Assembly (NCBI GenBank): GCA_015501595.1
Contig: JADNRX010000560.1
Coordinates: forward strand, 1-33,014
From: Hymenopellis radicata
Lineage: Eukaryota; Basidiomycota; Agaricomycetes; Agaricales; Physalacriaceae
Direction of reading: 5' to 3'
DNA length: 33,014 bases
The notes below the pieces were generated by a model. The model made no database searches and was not told where the DNA came from. It saw nothing but the letters and a program-made list of their open reading frames with translations. Below, piece after piece: positions 1 through 11,073 of the stretch (its first letter is position 1; every line of letters begins with the position of its first letter). The position numbers were made by a program, and so were the translations under genes.

Positions 1-929
1 ACGGTGGAGAGTTGCGCGAAGTAGTCATCGGAGTTTTGGTAGACGTAGAGCTTGAGGAGTTGACACGATCCAGTAGGGAACTGGAGGGAGCAGAATAGTC
101 GTAAGGCGCGTGAGAAGAACTTGAGGCAGCAGCATTTTCATTAGCATCTAATAAATGAATTAAATAGGGTGACAAAATGAAATCTAATCGAGCCTACAAG
201 CAGAAATTGGACGTGATGAGGATGAATGTCGGCGGTTGGAGTTCTGCTGCACGAAAGTGGAAGAGGGCGGCGTATACTCCGGCGTGTCGTCGAGTATTTT
301 GCGGTCCCTGGCACCAAGGGATTCCTCGGAAGAAGTATACCTTGACTCGCCAGGGACGATAGGCGCGCCGGCGCCTGGTGGTCTTAGTGAGGATGAGCGG
401 CTCATCGAATTGACGCTCGTCGCGAACGATGACGATCTGTCTAGATTGCCAAATGTCTGAGATGTAGAATCCGTCGAGGAAGGGCCATGACTATTCGAGG
501 ATCCGGGGGTCGCGGGGAGATGGCGACCAGCAGACGAGGGTGAATCGAAAGTGTATGAATCGGCGCTAAATGTCCTAGGACTGGCGCGTGGACTCGGGGA
601 AAAGGCTGGGGGCTGGGGCGATGCCGAAGTCGAACCTGGAGTCGGAGGCAATGGTCGGCGCGCTGGTTTAGCAGTAGGCGGCTGGGGCGAATGTCGTGGC
701 TCGTCTGCGCGTTCATCTTGAAGATCCATGAGCATACTTGGGGGCAGAATCAAGAAGAGAACGACGTACACAGGTTGGTCGTGTTAAATATGGGAGGCGA
801 CCACTGGGTAGCAAAGTGTGCATCTGATGATTGTGCAGTTCCTGGTCCCAGCGTCTCCTGCGCATAGCCCGTCCAGACCGTGTCGAACAGTTCGTTGAGG
901 TCGTCCTGGCTGGGCGCAATGTCGCTCAT
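1..929 (-). CDS. Ser/Pro-rich hypothetical protein, 3' end outside the window
   Basis: I do not recognise this protein. The start is taken at the ATG ending at 929 (MSDIAPSQDDLNELF); another in-frame ATG lies five codons upstream. Three exons splice in frame: 770-929, 198-716 and 147 to the window edge. The introns are 717-769 (GTACGT..AAG, 53 nt) and 148-197 (GTAGGC..TAG, 50 nt). After about 50 ordinary residues the product becomes low complexity, rich in Ser and Pro, with polyproline stretches such as RRPLPPTPG that could bind SH3 or WW domains. That binding is inference. The third exon is open to base 1, so the C-terminus and any folded domain there are not visible. The gene faces away from the methyltransferase at 1143 across about 210 bp. 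Confidence 0.6.
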
Positions 930-1142
930 GGTGGTCACAGACAAACCAGCTAAAATTTGTGCACGGCCCGCCTATTATAAGCGAGGGTCAAGGCAGTTTA
1001 GCGGCCTCGTCGGAGTGTGCAGTGCAGAGAACCGTCACGGTCGGAGACAGGCACCGAAACGGAAATCTTGCGGTAATCCCTTGTACCATGACCGTCATCG
1101 TCGACCACATTCAGTCTCCTCATCCTCGGCCAATATAACACA
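930..1142. promoter_or_regulatory. Short divergent intergenic region, probable bidirectional promoter
   Basis: These 213 bp separate the start codons of two genes transcribed away from each other. Both promoters must therefore lie here or overlap the 5' ends of the genes. I see no convincing TATA box. The assignment rests only on geometry. Confidence 0.4.
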
Positions 1143-2474
1143 ATGGACGCGACGGTAGCTATTGCCAGTAGCGACGATCTCAAGTGTACTTCCTCGGTCC
1201 ACGATATCATGGCTGACAAGCCAGCCTTTGGCTCTCGGTGAGCGCTCATTCAATGTCTATTTTTTATATATCTCTGACATCGGGAAGATTCTTGATAGAT
1301 GAATCACAGGTTTGGACCCAAAACGCTTGGGATCATGTACCGCCCCCAGACGACCAGGACGAGATCATTGCCGCATCGTTGACGAAACAACGTGCAGCCC
1401 CCGTACCCGAAGACGACAAGCTCAAGTACAACCAAAAGCCAGCCAAATTCTGGGACAATTTCTACAAGAACAATGCTAGCAACTTCTTTCGGGATAGAAA
1501 ATGGTAGGATGATTGCCTACGCTTCACAATAGATAATCTGATCTCTCCAAGGTTGCACAACGAGTTCCCTGAATTGGTGGCTTCGACACGCGCTGATGCC
1601 GGTCCTGTCACCATCGCAGAGATTGGTTGTGGCGCAGGCAACTCTGTCTTTCCTCTCCTCTCGTCCAATCAGAATCCTCAGCTGTCTCTTCTTGCGTACG
1701 ATTATGCTCACCATGCCGTCAAGCTCGTTCAAAATAATTCTCTCTATGTGGCACCGCCCATCGGCAAAATCCACGCAGAGCCTTGGGACTTGTCCTCTGC
1801 AAATCTCCCTCCAGGTGTAGAGCCCGGAACGATCGACATCGTAGTCATGGTCTTTGTCTTCAGTGCGCTCCATCCGGACGAATGGCGTCAAGCTATTCTG
1901 AACATCCATACCATGCTAAAGCCAGGCGGGCGCGTCATGTTCCGCGACTACGGGCGATACGATCTCACGCAACTGAGATTCAAAGCTGGACGTTTACTAG
2001 AAGACAACTTTTACATCCGAGGGGACAAGACGCGAGTCTACTTTTTCGAATTAGGTATAATTATTACCTCCATCCTTGCGAATAACATGTTCTGATGAGA
2101 GTCATGTGTAGACGAACTCTCCCTTTTGTTTACCGGCTCTGCGGTACCCGATGGTGCCCATCGCCTTACAACGAGTACCCTCGTCGAAGACGACACCCAG
2201 CCGTCTGGTACAGCTGGAGACGAAAATTCGATGGACAATGTCCTGGAAATTACAACCCCCGAGGACCTAGAACCCGTGACGGAAGAAATTAACGTCTTCA
2301 AGCACCACCACCTCCTCTGGACCGGTTCACCCCAGTCTCCCGTTATCCTACGATCCACCCCATCCTCTGTTCTCGACCGACCAGCTCGGAGTCGATCGAC
2401 GCCTCATTGTCAACCGGAAGCGGCAAATCAAAATGTACCGAGTTTGGATCCAGGGCAAGTTCATCAAGCTGTGA
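1143..2474 (+). CDS. tRNA N3-methylcytidine methyltransferase, METTL2/ABP140 family
   Basis: This is an S-adenosylmethionine-dependent class I methyltransferase. The METTL2/8 and yeast Abp140/Trm140 family makes m3C32 in tRNA-Thr and some tRNA-Ser. Exons are 1143-1220, 1311-1503, 1552-2054 and 2112 onward. The first join gives FGSR then VWTQNAWDHV, the family N-terminal signature. Motif I is EIGCGAGNSVFPLL in exon 3, followed by a conserved Asp-rich strand, VVMVFVFSALHP and LKPGGRVMFRDYGRYD. The join 2054/2112 gives FFELDELSLLF. The C-terminal signature LGVDRRLIVNRKRQIKMY ends with the stop at 2472-2474 but lies in a different frame from the start of exon 4. One more intron or a frame break must therefore lie between about 2240 and 2384, within a variable linker. 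A candidate intron is 2240-2285, but its donor GTCCTG is poor. There is no N-terminal actin-binding extension like that of yeast Abp140. Confidence 0.85.
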
Positions 2475-4679
2475 AGATGATATTTTCCTCGTATGTTGAG
2501 CGTTGATATCCGTTTGAGAATACCGTGGGGCCTGTCACGGGGTTTTTTTCAATTCACCGAGCCTGACATGCGATATCTAGGGCTCTTTGACTGAACGTTA
2601 CAGAGGAGACGTGCAAATATCACTAATTTCTTCCTACGCCACTTTTGCATGTTCGACCTCGATCCGCAAATGGGAATGCTGTTATGCGCCTGTTTGGAGA
2701 TAGAGCGCTAATTTACTGCGTTTTCGGTTCCAAGACGCTCTCGTACGGCTGCAATATCTCAGCACACCTTCCAATCTCTCTCACAGAGAAGTCGGACTTT
2801 TCCGCACGTTCCCACTTCTTCTTGCGTCATACGACAAAAAATTCACACCTCCAAGCCACATCCTTTCTAAAGTTTGTGGGCCGCAATTTGCCCGGGATCA
2901 TTCTTCCTTCGAACCAGAAAGGTCTTATTTCTGGATAGTCCTCGTTCTTGTTGGTCGACAACAACACAAGCAGTCGGATTACACTGTCGACTCAAAGTCT
3001 TGAGTACCTTTGTGCTTCAACTTCTTCGTTGCCAGTAGACTTCGGATCACGGTCTCTCAGCCTGAACTTGTTCTCGACTTCTACTTCCCAAGTTCCATCG
3101 TCGCTATGCAGGGCAGACGTCTTGCTCTTCTCGCAGGCTCTTTACAGCACCCACCGTCATACTTACGTGCAACACACGATTCTGACGGACGTTACGCAAC
3201 TCACAGTCTTTACTAAGTTGAAAACGTCGTTGGCGATTGGGAACTTACTTTTTCACGTTATCGGCAAGTCTGTTTACTTGAACTCTAAGCCTTTAGAGGG
3301 CTCTGTGTAGTTTTTCCTGAACGATACCCATCACAGTTTGTATGTAGTATCTTCTCCCGCGTTTGATGCCACTGTTGACGCTTATCCCCTTTGTAGGACG
3401 CCGCCTCTAGCCCCAATCCAGTCGATATAACGACGATGGTAGTGGCGCTAATGAAGGTTTGATTTGTAGTAAGTGAGGACTCTCTGCACTCTGACCCGTG
3501 ACGAGATCATTGACTAAGTAGTATGTCGTCTAAATCTCGCTTGATGATTGCCTCTCGAAGCTGATATCAACGTACCGGAGACTTGAAGGAGAGTCCCAAG
3601 ACAAGTCTTCTCCCGGTAACGGACTCCACCTCTGGAATTCTGGCCGTTGGAAGAAGGAGATTCACGTGCTACGATGTGAAAAGACTGTTGGGCAGCGTTG
3701 AGGACGTCTGTCAGGAAATACTTCGGGGCGAGATGTTCTTGGGTCGCTTGTGTACACGATCCAGAGCTACCGAGGAGCTCAGTCGACAATTGGAAGAGGG
3801 GAGTCTGGCATTTTCGCAAGACTATGTGTCTGTCATCAGAGGTGGCGAGGTACCGAAGGTGTCTAAATTGTGACATTGTGTCGCGTAAAAATCGTTCAAC
3901 AGCAAGACAAGCGGCGGACAGCTCAATTGAAAGTTTTTTCGTTTGTCAATTGCCTGCCTCGGCTGGTTCACATGTAAATTCTCCGACCTTTTTCAGCGGG
4001 AGTAGTATAAACCAAAAGTGAATTTGAGTAGAAATCACCACTTTGTTTCCCAAGCCCCGTTTCCGAGTCGAAGCCGAGGCACCGTTTGGTGCGCTTTGAA
4101 CCTTCCTCAAGTGGTATGCGAGGACTGACATTGTGCTCACATCGGAGGTTAGAGAATGACGATTGGCCGGCGTTTGACAGGTCGCCTGAATGGCCAGTAA
4201 GTAAGCACCCTCGAATTGACGATATGTTATGTCTCGAAGCAACGACAAGGGATTGTCTTGATTAATATATGCGATAGCGTGTGGCGTTTATTAGCAGGAG
4301 TTGTAGACTGGGACGCGGATACGGCGCGGTGCCACGATGAGCTGACCTGCAATCAGTGATGCCAATAAACTTTGGTAAGATGTGGATGGATTGCGAGTCG
4401 GAAACCAGAGTGTTGGAGAGGGCGGTCTCTATAGCTACCCTAGCAGAGATGACCGTCGCTTGGAATAGAGGCGTTGAACGCGTCGATGATGAAATTGAGA
4501 TGATTGTAATTGCAATTGGTCGCCACCACAGAGGCAATCAGAGCGAGCGGTTTTCGAGCCGCTTTCCGAAGGAGGGTGCGTCTCGATATGGGCTAGCATT
4601 TGCCGGATATTCCACCTGGAACAGGTGCGGGGATGGAGAAGAAGACCTTATGCAAATTTAAGTTTGTAGTGTGAAATTA
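2475..4679. other. 2.2 kb without a recognisable gene
   Basis: Several open frames of 90-120 codons occur on both strands, the longest at 2948-3310 (+), 3514-3876 (-) and 3583-3873 (+). None shows a family motif I recognise, and no chain of exons with good splice sites emerges. The + frame at 3583-3873 has the most protein-like composition, with mixed charged and hydrophobic residues (for example RRRFTCYDVKRLLGSVEDV), but it overlaps an equally long frame on the other strand. It may be a decayed gene. The first bases should hold the 3' UTR of the methyltransferase gene. Confidence 0.35.
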
Positions 4680-5119
4680 AATAATTTTTTTTTTCGGGCC
4701 GGATTTGGAAATGTTGAATTCTGGATGAATTGTGTAGCTGGTTCAATTCCTGCGACCAACCTCTTCTACCTCGCACGGGCCCATCCTTGTCTTCTCTCCC
4801 CCACGACCGCCTGCGCTCGCCCGCCCGCTCATTTCTCTTTCTCTTTCTTGCTCTTTCTCTGTCATTTTTTGGGATTCTCTGGACGCCAATTTGTATTCCT
4901 AGCCTGCTCCATTTCACCGTCGACTCTTGTGTCTGTAATATCATCCGATCCTCCGCTCGCGCTCCCGCCTTTATCTCTGCCAGGCAAGCCAGCACCGACA
5001 CTGTCTATTCCCTATACCGCGTCCACAGCACCCGAGCACGCCACCCATCACGCCTGCACACGGTACGTCGCGTGCTCTCTTCGCTTGCCCAGCTCAATAA
5101 ATAGCGGTGATATCCAGTA
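4680..5119 (+). promoter_or_regulatory. Pyrimidine-rich promoter and leader of the Ras GEF gene, with a probable 5' UTR intron
   Basis: The coding strand from about 4750 to 4900 is dense in C and T (runs such as CTTTCTCTTTCTTGCTCTTT), the usual make-up of well-expressed fungal promoters around the start site. A good intron can be drawn at 5063-5117: donor GTACGTCG, acceptor ATATCCAG, 55 nt. It ends two bases before the start codon at 5120. No long frame joins the coding sequence from upstream, so the intron would lie wholly in the leader. This is inferred from sequence only. Confidence 0.45.
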
Positions 5120-8100
5120 ATGCCCTCTCAACTGCACATCGATACTTCTGGCGCGCCTATTGCAGGCCCGTCGTCCGCGTCTCGACTGCAGCAGACCCTG
5201 TCACCCTCTAGCATCCAGGCACGCGGCCGGCTGCGTACCACATCCAATGCATCGACCATGTCCATTGTCTCTCCCATGCCCTCCAGCGCTTCGTCTTCCT
5301 CCCTTTCCGTCGCTGGTGCTACACGCGAGGAGGAGTCTCCTGTACGTTTGTCGTCAAGTCCCAAAACTAGCCTCGATCTCGATGAGACGTTGGGGCCTAT
5401 GTCCGATTATGTCCTTGCTATGCACGATTACACCCCTACCCAACAGAACGCGACTTGTCTCTCCTTTCGTGCCGGACAGGTTATCCATGTGCTGAACAGA
5501 GACAACAGTGGTTGGTGGGATGGCGAGCTAGAAGGCAGACGCGGCTGGTTCCCAAGCAATTATGTCAATATTCATCCGGAAGAGGAGGAAGACGTGACCC
5601 AAATCCCTGTGGTATGTCGTCTGTCCATTTGCTTGCTTCCTTCCGCTTGCTCATCTTGTGTTCAGCGATCGAAAGCCCATGTACACTCGAAATCGTTTCA
5701 TCCAACAAGTCATGGTCAAGCAACTCCTCAACGCCTCAGCGAACACGGCGCCCGTCTATGCCAGAATCTGACGGCGACTCGTACTGTCCTCCTATAATGG
5801 TACCGCTGCTTCACGGTCTATCACTCCTCCAGAATGCGGTGCGAACTAATCGCGTTCATCACTTTCAACCTTCCACCGCGTGTATCATCTCATGCGTCCG
5901 TTCTATTCTCAGCGCCACGGACACACTCCTTCGGGACGCCCCGATATTACAGCAGTTTCCGCCGTTAGCCCACGAGCGCCGAGGTATCCTCGCGGTTCTT
6001 GCCAATCTTGTAGCCCAAGCCAAGAGGGCATCAGAGGGTTACGTCGAGGATGATGAAAGCCATGAGCTAGAGGTCGATGCAATGTTGCGATTGGGTGGCC
6101 AGGTCTTTTCGCACATGCGGCGCTTTCTTGCCGTCGCCGTTCAATGCGGCGTGGAGCTTCCCGAGCGAAGACAGTCTTCAGCTTCTCTGTCCGGATCGGC
6201 GGACATAGAGGACCCTGCTTGGGCGGCTGGGGGTGACCTGTATGATCCTGATATCAAACGCACGGAATCCCGCCAGTCCAACATACGAGAAGCTCCAGTG
6301 TCGCCGACGCTTTCGCTTCGCGCTAAAAGCATGGGTGACCTCCGAAGCCGCGCACGATTTAACCCCACAGATTGTCCAGTGTCCATGATGCCAAGTCGGT
6401 CTTTAGGGACCACCGGACGTGAAGAGAATATTCCGGCTGTTCCCGCTGTTCCTGAACGCACACTCCGCCGCCATCGACCTATTCCTTCTGTAAGCAGTAG
6501 CGCCTCTTCATCCTCGTATTCATCCTTGGAATCTTCTGCTGTTCCTCGGCCGCCCTTCCCTTCTGGACCATGCTCGACCATGCAAGTAACGGAGGCACTT
6601 CGGTCGACACACGACCACTACCTGTCGACTATTGCGGCATTCATCGGCCATGCCCACTCGTATTCGCGGGCATCTCACGCTTCAAGTACTGGCCATATGT
6701 ATGATCTTGTTCGGGAGATTGTCGAGATGGTCTGCAAACTGCTGACGATTGTGGAGGCGGTCTTGACGCATCCGGATGTCCCGAATAACAGGATTGCGAA
6801 CCTGAAGAATGCCAAGGAGGGCCTCTACCAGGTTACGAGCACCCTTGCAGAGTCGGTTCGACTGTTGACAGTGCCTTTGCCGTACTCGGTCTCGGAGGAG
6901 GACGAGAAGCAAGGTTTGTTGAGGTCTGCGACGGGGGCGTTGAAGGCTGGATCGGACTGCGTTGGTGCGGTCAAGATATGTCTCAGCCGATCACTAGGAG
7001 AGCGACCATTCGTTCTCCAGGTTCCCAACATTGGGACGCCGGTGTCACAGATGTTCGGGCAGGCGAGAACGGGTGGTCATCAATTGACGCGCTCGGTCAG
7101 TTCTGTTGCGCTTCACCGCAGGTCTGAGGAGGATCTTACCCTTCAGCCTCATGAGCACACCATCCGGGTTGACGAGTCTTCTGGTTCAGAGAGCTGTAGT
7201 GCCATCTCAAAGTCGTCTTCAGCGGGCTCGAGAGGGACTGGCCTCACATCACCCGATGAACCGAAGAGCCTGTCTCCCTTGATGATTGACCAACAAACTG
7301 TGGATGCCGATTTGCCCTCGCCGTCGGCGTCTTCCTTTGGACGTGCTGACGACGATGGAACCACTTGGGAAGGGAGTCTTCATCCTGGGCAGCGGAACTC
7401 TCCGACAAGGAATTACCTGGTCTGCCTCATGAACCTCTCGAGCCCATACCGGAGTCCAATCCCATGGGCTGGCTGTTTGCTCATGACTATCCGTTGGATG
7501 ATGTCGCCTACAACAGCGATGGTCATCTAGTCGGCGCTACCATTGATGTGCTGGTAGAGAAGTTGACTCCCCACGACAGCATCGTTGACCCGGCTTTCTC
7601 GGCGGTCTTCTTCCTCACATTCAGACTTTTCTCTACACCTGTCGATCTCACTGAAGCCCTCATTAAGCGGTGGAATCTTGCAGCTCCCGTGGATATGTCT
7701 GACGACGACCTCCCCGTTTGGCATCAGAGGAAGGTTTTCCCTATCCGCCTTCGTGTCTCCAATTTCGTCAAGACCTGGGTTGAGATGTATTGGCGATCAG
7801 AGGTCGATGACCCCGCTGCCGACAGGCTCAAGGACTTTGTTGAGCAGGATCTCCGCGCTGTCTTTTCGGCACCGGCTCAGAGGATCGCTGAATTGTTCAA
7901 GATACGTTCCGAGTCGAAGGACTATACGATTAGTCCAAGAGGCGACAGGTCTCGTGATCCAGGCATGTCCATCAATCCTCCGACAATCGTGGCGTCCGAA
8001 ATTCCTCGGCCTACGATGACGAAGACTTTATTGGCGGCGCTGAGAGGCAAAAACTTCTCGTCGATAGGCATAACCGACTTTGATCCCCTAGAGCTCGCCC

Positions 8101-9175
8101 GACAGCTTACCATCATGGAATGCAACCTCTACTGTGCCATCCAGCCCGAGGAGATTCTAGAGAGCGGACAGGAAGGCGCCAGACCCCCAGTTAACGTTAG
8201 GGCGGTCAGCTCTTTGAGCACTGTTATCACGGGTTGGGTCATGGAGAGTATCCTCAACGAACCAGACATCAAGAAGCGAGCCGGTTTGATCAAGTTTTTC
8301 ATCAAGGTGGCAGACGTGAGTACACTCTCGCGTATCTAAAGTTCAATTAATTAATTTAATCTGTTCGACAGCGGTGTACTTCCCTTCACAATTACAGCAC
8401 GCCCAGATCTATGCTGGCGGCTCTAGATTCGTCCACAATATCGCGACTACATCAGACATGGCTGGTATGATTTCCATCAACGATTTTCTGATGTCGACCA
8501 ACTCACGGCTGTCTCAGGGCCTGCCTCAAAAGAATAGACTTCAATTAGAAGCTATGCGTCGTCTGGCCGACCATGGGCGAAATTACCATGAGTATCGGTC
8601 CAAACTTCGTAATACTGCCCCACCTGCGGTCCCGTTCCTTGGTATGTCTTATCTACTCGCAGTGTACGCTTTGCCTGACGAGTGTGATTCAGGTCTCTAT
8701 CTTACCGATGTTACCTTTTGTCGAGAAGGAAATCCATCGCATCGGGTGTCGCCTCAGAATCCGAATAAGAAGCTCCTTAATTTCAACAAGTATCATAAAC
8801 TAGCGAGGATCGTGCAAGGTATGTACCTGTCGGGCAGGTTCGCGAGCAAACTCTAACATTTTCCATCAGACATGCAACGTTTCCAAGTTCCCTATAATCT
8901 CAAGGCTATTCCTGAAGTCCAGATATATCTTAATTATATCTTCCAAAACTCGCAGCATCATGGAGACTTGCAGGATCTATATCGCAGAAGGTCAGCGCGA
9001 GCCAACTTAGCTATCCGTTCTCTATCTGACTCGTCTTCTCTCTAGTCTCCTTGTTGAACCGAAACAGCCTGCTGACGCCCCGCCCGCGGGGGACATGCGC
9101 CACATATTTACGTGGGCGACGCGTTCACAACTACCGTCGAAGGTGGCGACGCCTCCGCCGATAATAACATCATAA
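5120..9175 (+). CDS. SH3-domain Ras guanine nucleotide exchange factor, Cdc25 type
   Basis: This protein activates Ras by GDP/GTP exchange and so feeds the cAMP/PKA pathway at the plasma membrane. My spliced model is about 1,210 residues. After a Ser-rich N-terminus comes an SH3 domain at about residues 95-152 (ALYDY-like AMHDYTP, then NSGWWDGELEGRRGWFPSNYV). A long helical and Ser-rich middle follows, then a RasGEF N motif (GATIDVLVEKLTPHDSIVD) and the catalytic domain, with TDFDPLELARQLT, NRLQLEAMRRLADHGRNY and LGLYLTDVTFCREGNPSH. The C-terminus holds the usual LVEPKQPAD. Clear introns are 8316-8371, 8465-8517, 8642-8692, 8819-8869 and 8991-9045. Intron 7343-7392 is needed to change frame and restores SDKELPGLP. 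The first intron starts at 5612 (GTATGT), but its acceptor is ambiguous (5709 or 5739). Confidence 0.9.
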
Positions 9176-10040
9176 CCCGTACATTCCTAGTCGTTCTTGT
9201 TTATCCCTTATTATCTTGTTTATCTGTAGGCTCTGAACTCTTTCGTTTTGTTATCATCCATCTGTCTACAATGTCACACGTTGCATTTTTTTTAACTCGC
9301 ATTTATTATTTGCTGTACCACTTTCTCTCGTTGTTTGTAATGGATTACCTTGTTCATAGTGGCGTCGTAATATTGACTGCCCCGGATCGTTCCTGCGGGG
9401 TGAGTATCTCAGTTTGATGTCGTTGATTTGACACGTTACAGAGGCGCGCAATGCCGCGTGTGCTTAGATGCTTGGCGCGGGTTAGCGCATGATGGGGTTT
9501 GTTGACTGTTATATATCATTCAATACGTGTAGTACGACGGAAAGGTTATGCTGCGGCATGTATCCGTCTTTCCCAGGCGCGTACAAACGGGTGGAGACAT
9601 CCCGGAGTATCGCGCAAAGCGCTGGCGTTCGATTGGGTGGGTCGGAACGGACAATCGGAATCGGAAGAGTTATCTTGGAATGCCGGATGACGAAGCCAGC
9701 TGATCGACGCCACAAACGCTCTGTAAGTGGATGAGACGTGCGTGAGGCTTACCGAGGGCAGAGCGATATCCGTCCTCTTAGGACTCTAGGTAGGATAGCC
9801 TTTGGGCAACGTGTGAGGGTCATTGCGAATTTTGAGACAAGGAATTGAAGAGCGCACGGAGTTTCAAGCGAGGACACGGAATCACGAAAGTGTGCGGGCC
9901 TAACGTGGCCCCGAGCGGTTCAGCACGGAATGATTCAAAATGACTCAAGTGGAACGCGCGCGGGGGAGGAGCCGGGTCGACTGTTTTACGGGCTCAAAAT
10001 GACACAGCTTTTTCCCGGGCTACCCGCAAGTGGGCGTGTC
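9176..10040. other. Intergenic region, no gene seen
   Basis: The first part is T-rich and should hold the 3' UTR and polyadenylation region of the Ras GEF gene. Small frames at 9112-9417 and 9489-9734 show no recognisable motif. TGACTCA at 9941-9947 matches the Gcn4/AP-1 core and lies about 150 bp before the next gene, but one such 7-mer is weak evidence. The segment 9940-10040 repeats TCAAAATGAC twice. Confidence 0.4.
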
Positions 10041-10041
10041 T

Positions 10042-10048
10042 TATAAAA
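10042..10048 (+). promoter_or_regulatory. TATA box
   Basis: TATAAAA lies 50 bp before the ATG at 10098, the only gene start nearby in this orientation. The spacing leaves room for a short leader. Confidence 0.5.
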
Positions 10049-10097
10049 ACGCGTCAGATTTCAGAATGGCTCCCCAAACGTCCGCAGTGCCGCGAAT

Positions 10098-10648
10098 ATG
10101 CAAAGCATCCTGGATCCCGCGTACTACTCCAAGCACACGAGCGCCCAGCCCCGCGTCTTCGTAGACCGCCAGGGCAACATGCACGATCCCGACTACCGCC
10201 ATTTTCCGAGCGTGTCGTCGTATTCATCAGGCTCTTATGGCAGTAGCTCGTCCGCTACTGCGCCGGTCGAAGAGGAGGAGGAGATATACGTTGATCCTTT
10301 CTCGCCCCAAGCACGGCGCTCGTCGTCGCTTCCGCTCACACGTTATTCCTCACCCTCACCCAATCCTCCCTCCGACCCGAAACCCCGCAAGGGCAGTTTC
10401 AAAAAGTGTCGCAGCAGAGGCATTCGATGGATTCCTACGGTCACGAGTTTGAAGAGGAGGAAGAGGAGTACTACCTATCCACGGAAGAGGAGGATGAGGA
10501 ACAACCCAAGTCGCACGACGAGTCGTGTTCGGCGCATTCCGTGAAGAGGCAGCTCCAGTCTGTCTCGCTGTCCCTGAGCGTCAGCGCATTCCGCGCGCGC
10601 AGAAAGGTTAAAGAGGCGCTCCACCACCATCACCATCAACGATCGTGA
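10098..10648 (+). CDS. Small Ser-rich and acidic hypothetical protein with a frame break
   Basis: I do not recognise the family. The first frame starts MQSILDPAYYSKHTSAQPRV and continues through Tyr, Ser and Glu rich sequence (EEEEEIYVDPFSPQARRSSS) to about 10400. A second frame then continues with RHSMDSYGHEFEEEEEEYYL and ends LHHHHHQRS at 10648. Both halves have the same biased composition, which suggests one protein. No GT..AG intron of normal length links the frames. The switch sits at a five-A run, 10401-10405: six A would join them as KGSFKKVSQQRHSMDSY. It is therefore either a sequence or assembly error, a frameshifted allele, or an intron I could not find. If intact, the product is about 180 residues with no signal peptide or membrane segment. 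A TATA box lies at 10042. Confidence 0.55.
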
Positions 10649-10833
10649 TCCACCTCTTGTACATAGTATGTACATGGACCCACCTCCCTATACCTACAGC
10701 ACCACTCTGTTCGCCATCTTGATACCACAGCCGTATATCATTATCAGTATCTATGAAAGCATGTACACATTCCTCCAGTTCTTGTTGAATCAAATCACAA
10801 TCAGTCAATGTCGACGATGAAAAGGTGGTGTGG

Positions 10834-11073
10834 TTAAACCCTCCGAGTTTGGATAAGGGTATTAATCATTCCATGAACTTTCAGGATCTTGGCCTCGATG
10901 TTGGAAAAAAAGACGGAGACAAGACTGCAGAAAGCGTCATTAGTATTGCGCTGCGGCATGTAGCATAGACACTCACCGACGTATAAAACGCGGAAACAGT
11001 TTGAGTACAGCGGCCTTCGTGAGAACATCCAAAGCATACTGTTTGTTAATATCGAGGTACTCCTTATTGCGAC
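10834..11073 (-). pseudogene. Fragment resembling a cytochrome P450 internal region
   Basis: Two exons on the minus strand splice well: 10977-11073 and 10834-10924, with intron 10925-10976 (GTGAGTGT..TGCAG). They read NKEYLDINKQYALDVL, then LKLFPRFIR, LVSVFFSNIEAKILK and INTLIQTRR. From memory this matches the stretch in large basidiomycete P450 families that reads roughly R(D/N)x(D/E)Y..LN.Q...DV.......FP.FL+P.V...... The frame stops right after RRV. I find no I-helix, no ExxR and no heme-binding FxxGxxxCxG in the 2 kb on either side. The piece is at most about 62 residues of a roughly 500-residue enzyme. A chance resemblance cannot be excluded. Confidence 0.4.
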
